NCBI RefSeq assembly: GCF_009498235.1
Contig: NZ_CP044205.1
Location: 1,111,716 to 1,175,715, forward strand
Length of the DNA: 64,000 nt
Direction: 5' to 3'
From: Candidatus Methylospira mobilis
Lineage (GTDB): Bacteria; Pseudomonadota; Gammaproteobacteria; Methylococcales; Methylococcaceae
Shown here: piece by piece, positions 19,656 through 28,983 of the stretch
Numbering within the stretch: position 1 is the stretch's first letter
Layout: every line of letters starts with the position of its first letter
Program-made: the position numbers and the translations under genes
Notes under the pieces: generated by a model
Database searches by the model: none
Seen by the model: only the letters and a program-made list of their open reading frames with translations
What the model was told of the DNA's origin: nothing

Positions 19656-20120
19656 TCCGGCGTTTTTGGTCGACAATAAGGTTAGCGCCAGTCTATGCAG
19701 CGATAGGCCGAGTTTGTGCTGCGCCATCGTGCTTGCGACGACGCCGAGCGCTTCCGCAGCCGAATTACGGTTGAAATCCGGTCTGCGAGACTTCCGTCCG
19801 GGCTGTGTCATAGACGGCGCTACGATTCTGAACCGGACCGAATTGACTCGCTCTCCCTGCGCCCTCACGCCGGACAGAATGTTTTCGGCGTAAAAGCGCA
19901 GGTTGAATGCCCATGCGGCGTTTTCGCAATAAACCAGCAGGCCGCCCTTGTCATTAATGCTGCAATCGAGGCAATGTGCGTCAACGGAAGACGGAAGCGC
20001 CGCTTTGATAAGTGACAGCAGTTCCCGGTGCTTTGCCATGCGCAGCAGTAGTTTGGAGTGTCCGGACAATGATAGGACGGAAGCGGCCGCATTGTTACGA
20101 TTTTTGAGTTTTTGCGACAT
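19653..20120 (-). CDS. dciA: DciA-type (DUF721) replicative helicase loader
   Basis: About 155 residues from the ATG at 20120; a TTG four codons upstream is possible. The central portion (HRELLSLIKAALPSSVDAHC, then VYCENAAWAFNLRFYAENIL) resembles the DUF721 nucleic-acid-binding domain, with a basic stretch after it. DciA loads DnaB in bacteria lacking DnaC. Assignment leans on position: in Pseudomonas-type genomes this gene lies between lpxC and secA on the opposite strand, as here. Confidence 0.78.
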   Translation of the reverse strand: MSQKLKNRNNAAASVLSLSGHSKLLLRMAKHRELLSLIKAALPSSVDAHCLDCSINDKGGLLVYCENAAWAFNLRFYAENILSGVRAQGERVNSVRFRIVAPSMTQPGRKSRRPDFNRNSAAEALGVVASTMAQHKLGLSLHRLALTLLSTKNAG

Positions 20121-20175
20121 GTATGCGGACAAAACTTTAAGGCTCGTATTCAGTGTACAACCCTGGTCTTATTAT

Positions 20176-20205
20176 TTGAAGCTATTTAGGTTATCATCTT
20201 ATAAT
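20176..20205 (+). promoter_or_regulatory. Sigma-70 promoter of secA
   Basis: TTGAAG at 20176-20181 and a perfect TATAAT at 20200-20205 are 18 bases apart. The expected start site would leave a leader of about 20 bases before the secA ATG at 20232. Confidence 0.7.
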
Positions 20206-20231
20206 ATTTTTACAATGTTGGAACACGATAC

Positions 20232-22982
20232 ATGCTCGGTAAACTGGTAAAAAATCTCTTTGGGAGTCGTAATGACAGACTCGTCAGAAAAAAAAGAAAG
20301 CTGGTTAAAAAAATAAACCTTCTGGAGCCGCAATTCCAGTCGCTGAGCGATGAGGCTTTAAAAAATAAGACCGTAGAGTTCAGAGAACGTCTGCACAACG
20401 GCGAAACACTGCAAGGTCTGCTGCCCGAAGCGTTCGCCACGGTACGCGAAGCTTCGCGGCGTGTGATGAACATGCGTCATTTCGATGTGCAGTTGATCGG
20501 CGGCATGGTGCTCCATGACGGCAAGATTGCCGAAATGAAAACCGGCGAAGGAAAAACGCTGGTAGCTACCCTGGCCGCTTACCTGAACGCGCTGCCCGGT
20601 AAGGGCGTGCATGTCGTTACGGTAAACGATTATCTGGCAAGCCGCGATGCCGAGTGGATGGGCAAGCTATACGGCTTCCTGGGGCTTACTACCGGGGTTA
20701 TTGTCAACGGGCTGGATAACGAGGAGCGACGCCGCAATTACGCAGCCGATATTACCTATGGCACGAATAATGAATTCGGATTCGATTATCTTCGTGACAA
20801 CATGGCGTTTACGCCTGAGCAACGGGTACAGCGCGAACGATTTTTCGCTATTGTGGACGAAGTCGATTCCATCCTGATAGATGAAGCCCGCACTCCTCTG
20901 ATTATTTCAGGACCTACGGAAGACCGCAGCGATCTTTATCATAAAATAGACGAATTGATACCCTCGCTACGCAAGCAGGAAGTCGAGAATGGTCCCGGCG
21001 ATTACAGCATGGATGAAAAGTCGCGGCAGGTTTTCCTGACCGAGGACGGTCATGAGCGCATAGAACAACTGATGGAGCGGCATGGGCTGATTTCCGCTGG
21101 CGAAAGTCTTTACGACGCCACCAATATCAGGTTGATGCACTATATCAACGCCGGTTTGCGCGCGCATGCCTTATTTCAGAAGGATGTCGATTATATCGTC
21201 CGCGAAGGTCAAATCATCATTGTCGACGAGTTCACCGGCCGTGCGATGACCGGACGCCGCTGGTCAGAAGGGCTGCATCAGGCTATCGAGGCCAAGGAAA
21301 GGGTGCCGGTTCAGAATGAAAATCAAACTCTGGCATCGATTACCTTCCAGAATTATTTCCGTTTGTACGAAAAACTGTCGGGCATGACCGGTACGGCCGA
21401 CACCGAGGCTTTCGAGTTTCAACAGATTTATGGCCTGGAGGTCGTGGTTATCCCTTCCAATCGCGTCGTTGCGCGCAAGGATATGGGCGATCTGGTATAC
21501 ATGACGGTACGCGAGAAGTATGACGCCATCATCGTCGATATCAAGGGCTGTGTAGAGCGTGGCCAACCGGTGCTGGTAGGCACCACTTCGATTGAAAATT
21601 CCGAATACCTGGCTACGGAGCTCAAAAGGTCAGGCGTACCGCACCAGGTCCTGAACGCCAAACAGCACGAGATGGAAGCGCATATCATCGCCGAAGCAGG
21701 ACGCCCGAGCGCCGTTACCATCGCCACCAATATGGCGGGGCGCGGTACCGATATCGTGCTGGGCGGCAATCTCGAAGAAGAAATTACGCGCCTGGGCCTG
21801 ACCAATGCGGCTGATATAGAAAAAGCCACTGCCGAGTGGCAAATCCGTCACGATGAGGTCGTGAACAGCGGCGGACTTCATGTGATCGGCTCGGAGCGTC
21901 ACGAGTCGCGCCGTATCGACAATCAGTTGCGCGGACGCTCCGGACGTCAGGGCGACCCTGGCTCTACCCGTTTTTACCTGTCCCTGCAGGATAATCTGAT
22001 GCGTATCTTCGCATCGGACCGCGTGGCGATGATTATGCAGCGCCTCGGCATGGAGGAAGGCGAAGCGATAGAGCACCCCTGGGTAACGCGAGCGATTGAA
22101 AACGCCCAGCGCAAGGTAGAGGCGCGCAACTTCGATATACGCAAGCAGTTGCTGGAGTACGACAACGTGGCCAACGATCAGCGCCATGTGATTTATCACC
22201 AGCGCGATGAACTGATGGCTGCCGACGATATCAGCGAAACCATCAAGGCGGTGCGCGAGGATGTAGTCGATCAAATGATTACCCAGTTCATACCCTCTCA
22301 TTCATTGGAAGAGCAGTGGGATGTTAAAGGCCTGGAAGAAGCATTGGAGCGTGAACTTGGCGTAGAGGTGCCGGTTCAGTTGTGGCTGGAGCAGGATCAT
22401 CATTTGCATGAAGAGCAGCTACGGCAAAAGATACACGATGCCATAGATGCGAACTACGATGAAAAACTGGAGCGGATGGGACCCGGTATTCTGCATCATC
22501 TAGAGAAGTCGGTAATGCTGCAGGTGCTGGACAATTCATGGAAGGAGCACCTGGCGGCCATGGACCATTTACGGCAGGGAATTCATCTGCGCGGCTATGC
22601 GCAGAAGGATCCGAAGCAGGAATACAAGCGCGAAGCGTTCGAAATGTTTACGTCCATGCTGGACGGCGTCAAGGAAGAGGTTACGAGCGTACTTTCCAGA
22701 GTGCAGGTGCATAGCGAGGAAGATGTGGCGCGCATGGATGTGCAGAACCGTCCGTCCCTAGAGATGCATTACGAGCATGCCGATGCCGTATCGCTGATAT
22801 CGGAAGAGCCGGATGCTGAGCATGAAGTTAGCGGTACGTCCGGGCTCGCCAACCCAGGCCGTTCTTCTGCACCGGCTGCACAGCAACCGTTTGTCAGGGA
22901 TGCACAGAAAGTGGGCCGTAACGACCCTTGTCCTTGCGGCTCGGGTAAAAAATTCAAGCAGTGTCATGGGCGATTGAATTAG
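20232..22982 (+). CDS. secA: Preprotein translocase ATPase SecA
   Basis: 916 residues, full length. Walker A is in [13 protein letters not shown] (about residues 100-112) and Walker B in [19 protein letters not shown]. The preprotein crosslinking and helical scaffold domains follow. The C-terminal zinc-binding tail [14 protein letters not shown], which contacts SecB and ribosomes, is intact. SecA drives post-translational export through SecYEG. No SecM-like gene is present upstream; dciA occupies that place. Confidence 0.98.
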   Translation: MLGKLVKNLFGSRNDRLVRKKRKLVKKINLLEPQFQSLSDEALKNKTVEFRERLHNGETLQGLLPEAFATVREASRRVMNMRHFDVQLIGGMVLHDGKIAEMKTGEGKTLVATLAAYLNALPGKGVHVVTVNDYLASRDAEWMGKLYGFLGLTTGVIVNGLDNEERRRNYAADITYGTNNEFGFDYLRDNMAFTPEQRVQRERFFAIVDEVDSILIDEARTPLIISGPTEDRSDLYHKIDELIPSLRKQEVENGPGDYSMDEKSRQVFLTEDGHERIEQLMERHGLISAGESLYDATNIRLMHYINAGLRAHALFQKDVDYIVREGQIIIVDEFTGRAMTGRRWSEGLHQAIEAKERVPVQNENQTLASITFQNYFRLYEKLSGMTGTADTEAFEFQQIYGLEVVVIPSNRVVARKDMGDLVYMTVREKYDAIIVDIKGCVERGQPVLVGTTSIENSEYLATELKRSGVPHQVLNAKQHEMEAHIIAEAGRPSAVTIATNMAGRGTDIVLGGNLEEEITRLGLTNAADIEKATAEWQIRHDEVVNSGGLHVIGSERHESRRIDNQLRGRSGRQGDPGSTRFYLSLQDNLMRIFASDRVAMIMQRLGMEEGEAIEHPWVTRAIENAQRKVEARNFDIRKQLLEYDNVANDQRHVIYHQRDELMAADDISETIKAVREDVVDQMITQFIPSHSLEEQWDVKGLEEALERELGVEVPVQLWLEQDHHLHEEQLRQKIHDAIDANYDEKLERMGPGILHHLEKSVMLQVLDNSWKEHLAAMDHLRQGIHLRGYAQKDPKQEYKREAFEMFTSMLDGVKEEVTSVLSRVQVHSEEDVARMDVQNRPSLEMHYEHADAVSLISEEPDAEHEVSGTSGLANPGRSSAPAAQQPFVRDAQKVGRNDPCPCGSGKKFKQCHGRLN

Positions 22983-23050
22983 CGGTGAAGAAGGTACTGC
23001 CGCATTATTCTCCATGATTGCCGAGCCGGACATCGTTAGTATTTGATTCC

Positions 23051-24268
23051 ATGACATCCGATAATCTGTCCAGATATATCAATCCTCCTGCTGTGCCGGG
23101 CATACGTTTGGGTTGCGCACAGGCCGGGATCAAACGCGCCGGGCGCGACGATTTGCTGCTGGTCGCGATGGCGCCGGGGGGGAGTTGCGCCGCGGTTTTT
23201 ACGCGCAATCTATTTTGCGCCGCGCCGGTTGTTCTTGCCAGAAAGCATTTGAAGCACGCGCCTCGTTTACTGGTTGTTAATTCCGGTAATGCGAACGCCG
23301 GTACGGGAGCGCGTGGAAAGTCAGATGCCGAACAGACTTGCGCATGGGTTGCCGAGCTTGCACACACGGTTGAAACCGAGGTGATGCCGTTTTCCACCGG
23401 TGTCATTGGCGAGTATTTGCCGATGGAGAAAATATGGTCAGCCCTGCCTGCTGCCTGGGGTGCGCTGAGCGAAGAAGCCTGGGAGCGTGCGGCCGGAGCG
23501 ATCATGACTACGGACACGCGTCCCAAGCTGAGCTACAGGGAGATCGAGCTTGACGGGCATAAGATCGTTATAGTCGGTATTGCTAAAGGTTCCGGCATGA
23601 TACATCCGAATATGGCGACCATGCTGTCATTTATCGGCACAAATGCCGCAGTCGGATCCGCCACACTGCAACGATGTCTCACCGAAGCGGTGGAACGTTC
23701 ATTTAATTGCATTACCGTGGATGGCGATACTTCAACCAACGACGCCTGTGTACTGTTGGCCTCCGCTGTTACTCAAGCCCCGGAAATTGAGCAGGGCAGT
23801 ATCCATTACCATCGGTTTTCTTCGGCAATACAGGCTGTGTGCGACGACCTGGCTGAAGCGATAGTGCGTGACGGCGAAGGAGCAACCAAACTGGTGCGTA
23901 TTCTGGTTGAGCAGGCGGAATCGGATGCGGAAGCGCTCGCTATCGCCAAAACTGTAGCGCATTCACCTCTGGTGAAAACGGCGCTGTTTGCCAGCGACCC
24001 TAATTGGGGGCGTATTCTGGCCGCGATAGGGCGATCAGACTGCAGCGGTCTCGATATTCAACGGGTTTCGATCTGGCTGGGCGATGCCTGTATCGTACAG
24101 AACGGGGAACGCGCCGATGGTTATACCGAATCGGCGGGGAAGCTGGCGCTTGCGCAGGATGAGGTTCTGATACGTGTCGTCATGGGGCGCGGTCAAGGAC
24201 GGCAGCAAGTACTGACTTGCGATCTTTCCTACGATTATGTAAGGATCAACGCGGAATACCGGACATAA
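23051..24268 (+). CDS. argJ: Bifunctional ornithine acetyltransferase / N-acetylglutamate synthase ArgJ
   Basis: 405 residues from the ATG at 23051; a TTG 33 bases upstream is also in frame. The autocleavage region is GSGMIHPNMATMLSFIG, with the conserved Ala-Thr where the precursor splits into alpha and beta chains. Other family blocks are VNSGNANAGTG and DPNWGRILAAIGRS. It recycles the acetyl group in arginine synthesis and can also make N-acetylglutamate. It follows secA on the same strand. Confidence 0.96.
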   Translation: MTSDNLSRYINPPAVPGIRLGCAQAGIKRAGRDDLLLVAMAPGGSCAAVFTRNLFCAAPVVLARKHLKHAPRLLVVNSGNANAGTGARGKSDAEQTCAWVAELAHTVETEVMPFSTGVIGEYLPMEKIWSALPAAWGALSEEAWERAAGAIMTTDTRPKLSYREIELDGHKIVIVGIAKGSGMIHPNMATMLSFIGTNAAVGSATLQRCLTEAVERSFNCITVDGDTSTNDACVLLASAVTQAPEIEQGSIHYHRFSSAIQAVCDDLAEAIVRDGEGATKLVRILVEQAESDAEALAIAKTVAHSPLVKTALFASDPNWGRILAAIGRSDCSGLDIQRVSIWLGDACIVQNGERADGYTESAGKLALAQDEVLIRVVMGRGQGRQQVLTCDLSYDYVRINAEYRT

Positions 24269-24294
24269 AGGACACTATTCGTATTCGCCGGCGA

Positions 24295-24684
24295 TCAAAT
24301 ACCGTTCTTCCAGCTATTATAGAACGAGATAACACTGACATAAAGCAAAGTGCCGACGAGCGCGCCGGAAGCATTGGCTTCGGCATCCAGTAATGAAAAT
24401 TGCCGCCGGGTTGTAAACAGAAATTGTGCAATCTCTATGGAAAAGCCTAAAACGATGACTGCGGCAAGAACGGCAAGTGTGTTGAGCGGATGTTTGCGGT
24501 GAGAGGGGCAGGATGCCAGCAGCATTATCGTCAACCCAGCATAGGCCAGACAATGGTCGATAAAATCCCATGTCAAAGATGAATCATCGGCAACCCCTGC
24601 CGGATCCGGACGCAACCAGGGGTTTAAGCTTAAAAAAAGCAATACGCTCAGGTAAATTAGAATGTATTTTTTCATAATGCGCAT
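24295..24684 (-). CDS. VanZ-like integral membrane protein
   Basis: 129 residues with about four membrane segments. The VanZ-like pattern is visible: LSLNPWLRP, DFIDHCLAYAGLTIML, VLGFSIEIAQFLFTTRRQFSLLDAEANASGALVGTLL. Homologues often sit at the edge of surface polysaccharide loci, as here, but their biochemical role is not established. The start at 24684 or at the ATG three codons later cannot be separated. It converges with argJ and diverges from the polysaccharide genes. Confidence 0.75.
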   Translation of the reverse strand: MRIMKKYILIYLSVLLFLSLNPWLRPDPAGVADDSSLTWDFIDHCLAYAGLTIMLLASCPSHRKHPLNTLAVLAAVIVLGFSIEIAQFLFTTRRQFSLLDAEANASGALVGTLLYVSVISFYNSWKNGI

Positions 24685-24739
24685 TATATGCGATGCATTG
24701 TAGTTTGTTAGGCACTTCTTCCATTTTAGGCGCGGATTT

Positions 24740-26125
24740 ATGCTGTTAAGGATAATAACCCTCAGATTGCTTGATGCGCTGGTTTGGTTGCTTGCCGGCG
24801 AGCTGGCTGCGGAGCTGGTGTTCGGGCGGCTGTATCATGAAGATTACGGTAATGTTCACCAAACGCTGATCTACCTTTCCCCGTTCATAACCTGGCTGGT
24901 CAGTCCGGCAGCAGGACAATACCGTGTCGGCTGGGATGAGGAAGGCGCTTTGAAGATCGCAGGGCGAATTCTACTCGGCTGTTTTGCGACTTTCGCCTGC
25001 GGCATTATTATTGTCTATATCGTTCTACATCAATCGCACGTGCTTTCCCGTTTGTGGTGGGGGCTAACTCTGCTGTTTGCATTTGCGCTGAGCGGCATGC
25101 TGCGTATAGTGGCATTCGGAGTGGACCGGCGCGCCGGTTTTCGGCGCGGAATACGGAGTTACAAGCGCAGAATTGCCGTTATGGGCAGCGAAAAACCGGT
25201 AAAGGCATTGATAAATAGACTAATGAACGATGCGGATGCCGGTTACCGTGTCGAGGCGGCCCTGTGCGATGCGGACATCGGCGCTGCGTCAGAGGTGAAC
25301 AAACTTCAAACTTTGGAACAACTCGAAACATTCGTCTATCAGCATCATATAAGGGAGGTCTGGCTTATGCCTGACCCTGAACGCGTTTATGATTGGCGGG
25401 AAGCCATTACTCGTCTGGAGAATACCGCGACAACATTGCGATGGTTTCCTGTGATGCCGGCTGCCGTGACGGAAAAGTTCGGTTATTGCGCGGGAGCGCC
25501 TTCTTTTGAACTTAATGCCGCCGTTATCGACAGCAAGGGGGTGTTGCACAAGACTTTGTTCGACCGCTTGTTTTCATTGGTTGTGTTGTTGATGCTGAGC
25601 CCGCTGTTGTCGGCGATTGCTGTCGCAATCAAGCTCAGCTCTCCCGGTCCGGTGCTGTTTAGGCAACTGCGACATGGTGTTGGTGGGAAAGCATTTACCT
25701 GTCTGAAATTCCGCACCATGAAACTGCATCAGGAGCAGGATAAGGTGACACAGGCCAAGACCCACGACCCTCGTACGACAAAAGTCGGGCGTTTTTTGCG
25801 TAAAACCAGTCTGGATGAATTGCCGCAATTTATCAACGTACTGATGGGGGATATGTCGGTAGTGGGGCCGCGCCCTCATGCCGTGCAGCACAACGATTAT
25901 TACAGCCATGAAATCCAGCGTTATATGTTCAGGCATAAGGTAAAACCCGGTATTACCGGGTGGGCGCAAATTAACGGCTGTCGCGGAGAAACCGACACGC
26001 TGGATAAAATGCAGCGGCGCGTGGATCTGGATATTTACTACATCAGGCATTGGTCGTTCTGGCTGGATGTGAAGATAGTTTTCTGGACAGCATTTCGCGG
26101 CTGGTCAGGCAAACATGTGTATTGA
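24740..26125 (+). CDS. Undecaprenyl-phosphate sugar-1-phosphate transferase (WcaJ family)
   Basis: 461 residues. The N-terminal half has four to five membrane segments and a CoA-binding-like domain ([18 protein letters not shown]). The C-terminal catalytic domain has [42 protein letters not shown] and [12 protein letters not shown]. It loads the first sugar phosphate, usually glucose or galactose, onto undecaprenyl phosphate and so starts repeat-unit assembly. It is the first gene of the polysaccharide locus. The sugar cannot be told from sequence. Confidence 0.9.
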   Translation: MLLRIITLRLLDALVWLLAGELAAELVFGRLYHEDYGNVHQTLIYLSPFITWLVSPAAGQYRVGWDEEGALKIAGRILLGCFATFACGIIIVYIVLHQSHVLSRLWWGLTLLFAFALSGMLRIVAFGVDRRAGFRRGIRSYKRRIAVMGSEKPVKALINRLMNDADAGYRVEAALCDADIGAASEVNKLQTLEQLETFVYQHHIREVWLMPDPERVYDWREAITRLENTATTLRWFPVMPAAVTEKFGYCAGAPSFELNAAVIDSKGVLHKTLFDRLFSLVVLLMLSPLLSAIAVAIKLSSPGPVLFRQLRHGVGGKAFTCLKFRTMKLHQEQDKVTQAKTHDPRTTKVGRFLRKTSLDELPQFINVLMGDMSVVGPRPHAVQHNDYYSHEIQRYMFRHKVKPGITGWAQINGCRGETDTLDKMQRRVDLDIYYIRHWSFWLDVKIVFWTAFRGWSGKHVY

Positions 26126-26175
26126 TATGGCAGCCTGGTTGAATATGTGCTGTATAGCGTAAGCCCGAGGGCCTT

Positions 26176-27444
26176 TTGAACCCTTTTCTGCGCAGAATGA
26201 TAGCTGGCGTTGCAGCTCATGGCTTGGGGTTGGGGGGTACCATAGCTATCCAGCTGTTTTCAGTGCCGTTGTATCTGAGCGTCTGGAGCACAGCCGAATA
26301 CGGCGAATGGTTGACTTTGTCTGCCATGCCGGTTTATCTGACTCTGGCCGATCTTGGACTGGTAAAAACAGCGGGTACCAGTATGACCATGGCGGTTGCG
26401 CGCGGAAACTTCAGCGAAGCCAATGTCCTTTTTCAAAGCGCTATAGTATTCAGTACGCTGGTTTGCGGTTTGCTGGCGCTGGTCATTATTCCAGGAGCGC
26501 TATATCTGCCGCTACCCGTGCAGGTGACGGATGAGCATAGATGGGCGCTGGCTTTGCTTTTCGCCAGCGTGTTGCTGACGACTTTCAGCGGTATATCCAT
26601 TGCGGCGTATACCGCCACGCATCGATATGCGTTGGGTGAAATGATTTCTAACGTGGCGCGCCTGCTGGAGTGGTGCGGCGGTATAGCCGGACTGATTATA
26701 TGGAAATCGTTTACTGCAGTAGCGCTTTGCGGTTTGTGCGTTCGTGTGTGCATGACGCTGGTGCTGTTAGGGGTACCCTTTGTCGATGCGCGCGGCCTGG
26801 TGTGGGGCGTAAGACTGGCGCGTTTGGGCATGATCAGGCAAATGGTGAAGCCGGCAGGCTCTTTCCTGCTACTTACATTGACCAGCGCATTGTCGTTGCA
26901 GGGCAGCACCCTGATGGTTGGTTATCTATTCGACAGTTCCAGCGTAACGCTATTTAATATTTATCGCACCTTTGCCCGCTTACCGGTACAGATGACCGCA
27001 ATTGTTTGTTATACCATGGAGCCCGAATTTTCGCGTCTGTATGGGGGCAAGCAATATCAGGCAATCAAACGCAGCTATGTTCGGTTGTTCCTGCTGGCTT
27101 TTCTTCAGGTTTGCGTGACTTATTCCCTGTTGTACTGGTTCGCACCACGGTTGCTGGAAATTTGGACCAAGGGAAGCGTACCTATTGATTTAACATATAT
27201 TGCATTGATTTTGGCCGCAATGGTCTGCGCCAGCCTGTTCTGGGTGCCACGCTCACTATTGGTCGCGCTCAACAGGCACCATCGACTCGCTGCCTGGGTA
27301 TTCATGACAGTGCTGGCCGGGTTGGGATTGAGCTGGTCTTTGGGAAACGCGATGGGGCTGGAAGGCGTACTTGTCTCCGTATTGGCCACTGAATTCGTCG
27401 GCCTTTTGGTATGCACTTATCAGGCCAAAAAGGTTTTGCGTTGA
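26176..27444 (+). CDS. Polysaccharide repeat-unit flippase (Wzx-like)
   Basis: 422 residues with about 12 membrane segments and the MATE/polysaccharide-transporter pattern: an N-terminal GLGLGGTIAIQLFSVPLYL and repeated hydrophobic pairs. It would flip the lipid-linked oligosaccharide across the inner membrane. The start is TTG at 26176; an ATG seven codons later (26197) is an alternative. It overlaps or abuts the polymerase-like gene. Confidence 0.8.
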   Translation: MNPFLRRMIAGVAAHGLGLGGTIAIQLFSVPLYLSVWSTAEYGEWLTLSAMPVYLTLADLGLVKTAGTSMTMAVARGNFSEANVLFQSAIVFSTLVCGLLALVIIPGALYLPLPVQVTDEHRWALALLFASVLLTTFSGISIAAYTATHRYALGEMISNVARLLEWCGGIAGLIIWKSFTAVALCGLCVRVCMTLVLLGVPFVDARGLVWGVRLARLGMIRQMVKPAGSFLLLTLTSALSLQGSTLMVGYLFDSSSVTLFNIYRTFARLPVQMTAIVCYTMEPEFSRLYGGKQYQAIKRSYVRLFLLAFLQVCVTYSLLYWFAPRLLEIWTKGSVPIDLTYIALILAAMVCASLFWVPRSLLVALNRHHRLAAWVFMTVLAGLGLSWSLGNAMGLEGVLVSVLATEFVGLLVCTYQAKKVLR

Positions 27445-28826
27445 ACTTTACCATTTCCCTGGTGTTGTTATTTAATTTTGTTGCCCTTTACCTGGGTGAT
27501 CTCGGATATCCCGGCTATCTTTTTTTTTCAGGCGTTGATGCCGCCATCTGTCTATGGGGATACGCGGTTTTCCTGTTCAGGCCGGAAAAGTCCAATCTTG
27601 CCGTCTTCTGTATGACTACGCTATTGGCGTTTTATGCCGTTAGCACGTTATCCACTGAGTTAAAGGCGTTGTCCAACCATGGCCGTAGCGTTGCCGAACT
27701 GGAGTTTTATCGTCAATATGCATTAAATTATGCATTGGCGGTGGTTAACCTATCTGCTTTTGTATTCATGCTGCTGGGGCGTTACAACTATCCGCTGGTT
27801 ATTCACGGCGACAAGTTTAGACGCGAATGTCTGGTTTTTTTATATATGCTATGCATTTTCGCGATGTACGCCTTTGTAAGCGGACAAATAAAATATGCCG
27901 GCGTGATCACTATAGACGAAACCCGCAGCAACAAAATCTCCGCATTTGCCAGCATCACCGTACTGGCGCTTCCGGCCTTGCCTGCGGTCTTGCTTAGAGA
28001 GGCTATGCTGGCTACAAAGAAATGGGAAAAAACGCTCTGTCTCTGGTTAAGCGTTTTCTGCATGTTTGCGGTTTTTACCATGGGCCGGCGTTTGCTGATG
28101 GGATCTCTGTTGTTGGGATTGTTTGTGTGGGAGGCTTATGTCGCGCCCACCCTGCGCATTAACATGGTTAAGAAATATCTTTACTATGCGGTTCTGGGCT
28201 TGTTTGCCTCATTCGGCTACAAGCTTTACTATGCAATGCGTTTGGTAGGTTGGATGCATCCGGATGCCGAGCTTTATGATCAACTGATGATGGGGTTGGA
28301 TTTTATGACCAGCAATGGCTCTGAACTGGCGGCGCAGCTGGCGGAAAATGCCGAGTTCAGAGCTTATATTATCGGTTATCTGTCTGAAATTGCAGAGGCC
28401 GTATCAAAAGGGCGGGTTACGGACGGCGCGGCCTTTTGGGAGAACCTGTTGATTGCAATTCCTTCGCTGTTTATCAATAAGGATGGATTGGAAAGCGGCG
28501 AATATGTGGTAACGAGATTTCTGGCGATGTGGGATACCGATTACCCCAGTTCCTTTCTAAGTTATGGCTATGCGGATTTTGGTTTGTTGGGCGTCGTACT
28601 TTATACCTGTTTTGATTATTTCAGTATTTATTGGTTTCTGCGTGTAATAGGCTGGTTGAACCTGGGTACGGCAAGCCTGTTTTTTATCCTTTTTGCATTA
28701 ACCAGCTTTCAGCAGATTGAGGGTGAGTTTGTCTATGCTGTTTTCTTGCGGGAGGGCGCCATATTGCTTATCCTGTTTCTGGTAATAAAACATCTCGGCG
28801 TTCTGGATGTAAGGAAAAACGCGTAA
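27411..28826 (+). CDS. Polysaccharide polymerase-like membrane protein (Wzy-like)
   Basis: Up to 471 residues with about 11-12 membrane segments and a hydrophilic loop in the second half, the topology of O-antigen/exopolysaccharide polymerases. No conserved sequence signature is expected for Wzy. Position after the flippase supports the call. The ATG at 27411 lies inside wzx. A TTG at 27441, within the wzx stop and preceded by AAAAGG, may be the real start and would give a 461-residue protein. Confidence 0.65.
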   Translation: MHLSGQKGFALNFTISLVLLFNFVALYLGDLGYPGYLFFSGVDAAICLWGYAVFLFRPEKSNLAVFCMTTLLAFYAVSTLSTELKALSNHGRSVAELEFYRQYALNYALAVVNLSAFVFMLLGRYNYPLVIHGDKFRRECLVFLYMLCIFAMYAFVSGQIKYAGVITIDETRSNKISAFASITVLALPALPAVLLREAMLATKKWEKTLCLWLSVFCMFAVFTMGRRLLMGSLLLGLFVWEAYVAPTLRINMVKKYLYYAVLGLFASFGYKLYYAMRLVGWMHPDAELYDQLMMGLDFMTSNGSELAAQLAENAEFRAYIIGYLSEIAEAVSKGRVTDGAAFWENLLIAIPSLFINKDGLESGEYVVTRFLAMWDTDYPSSFLSYGYADFGLLGVVLYTCFDYFSIYWFLRVIGWLNLGTASLFFILFALTSFQQIEGEFVYAVFLREGAILLILFLVIKHLGVLDVRKNA

Positions 28827-28983
28827 TTATGTTGTGCGATAGTTCATTGGGATTGAAGATGATTTTAGATGGAAGTATTGAGTCGGTATGCCCTGAGAGA
28901 ATTATATTGTGATTTGTCCATCCAATAGTCTTTGTGTAAGGGAAATTAATGTAAAGCCGGGTTGTGGCTGTTTTAAAATATTT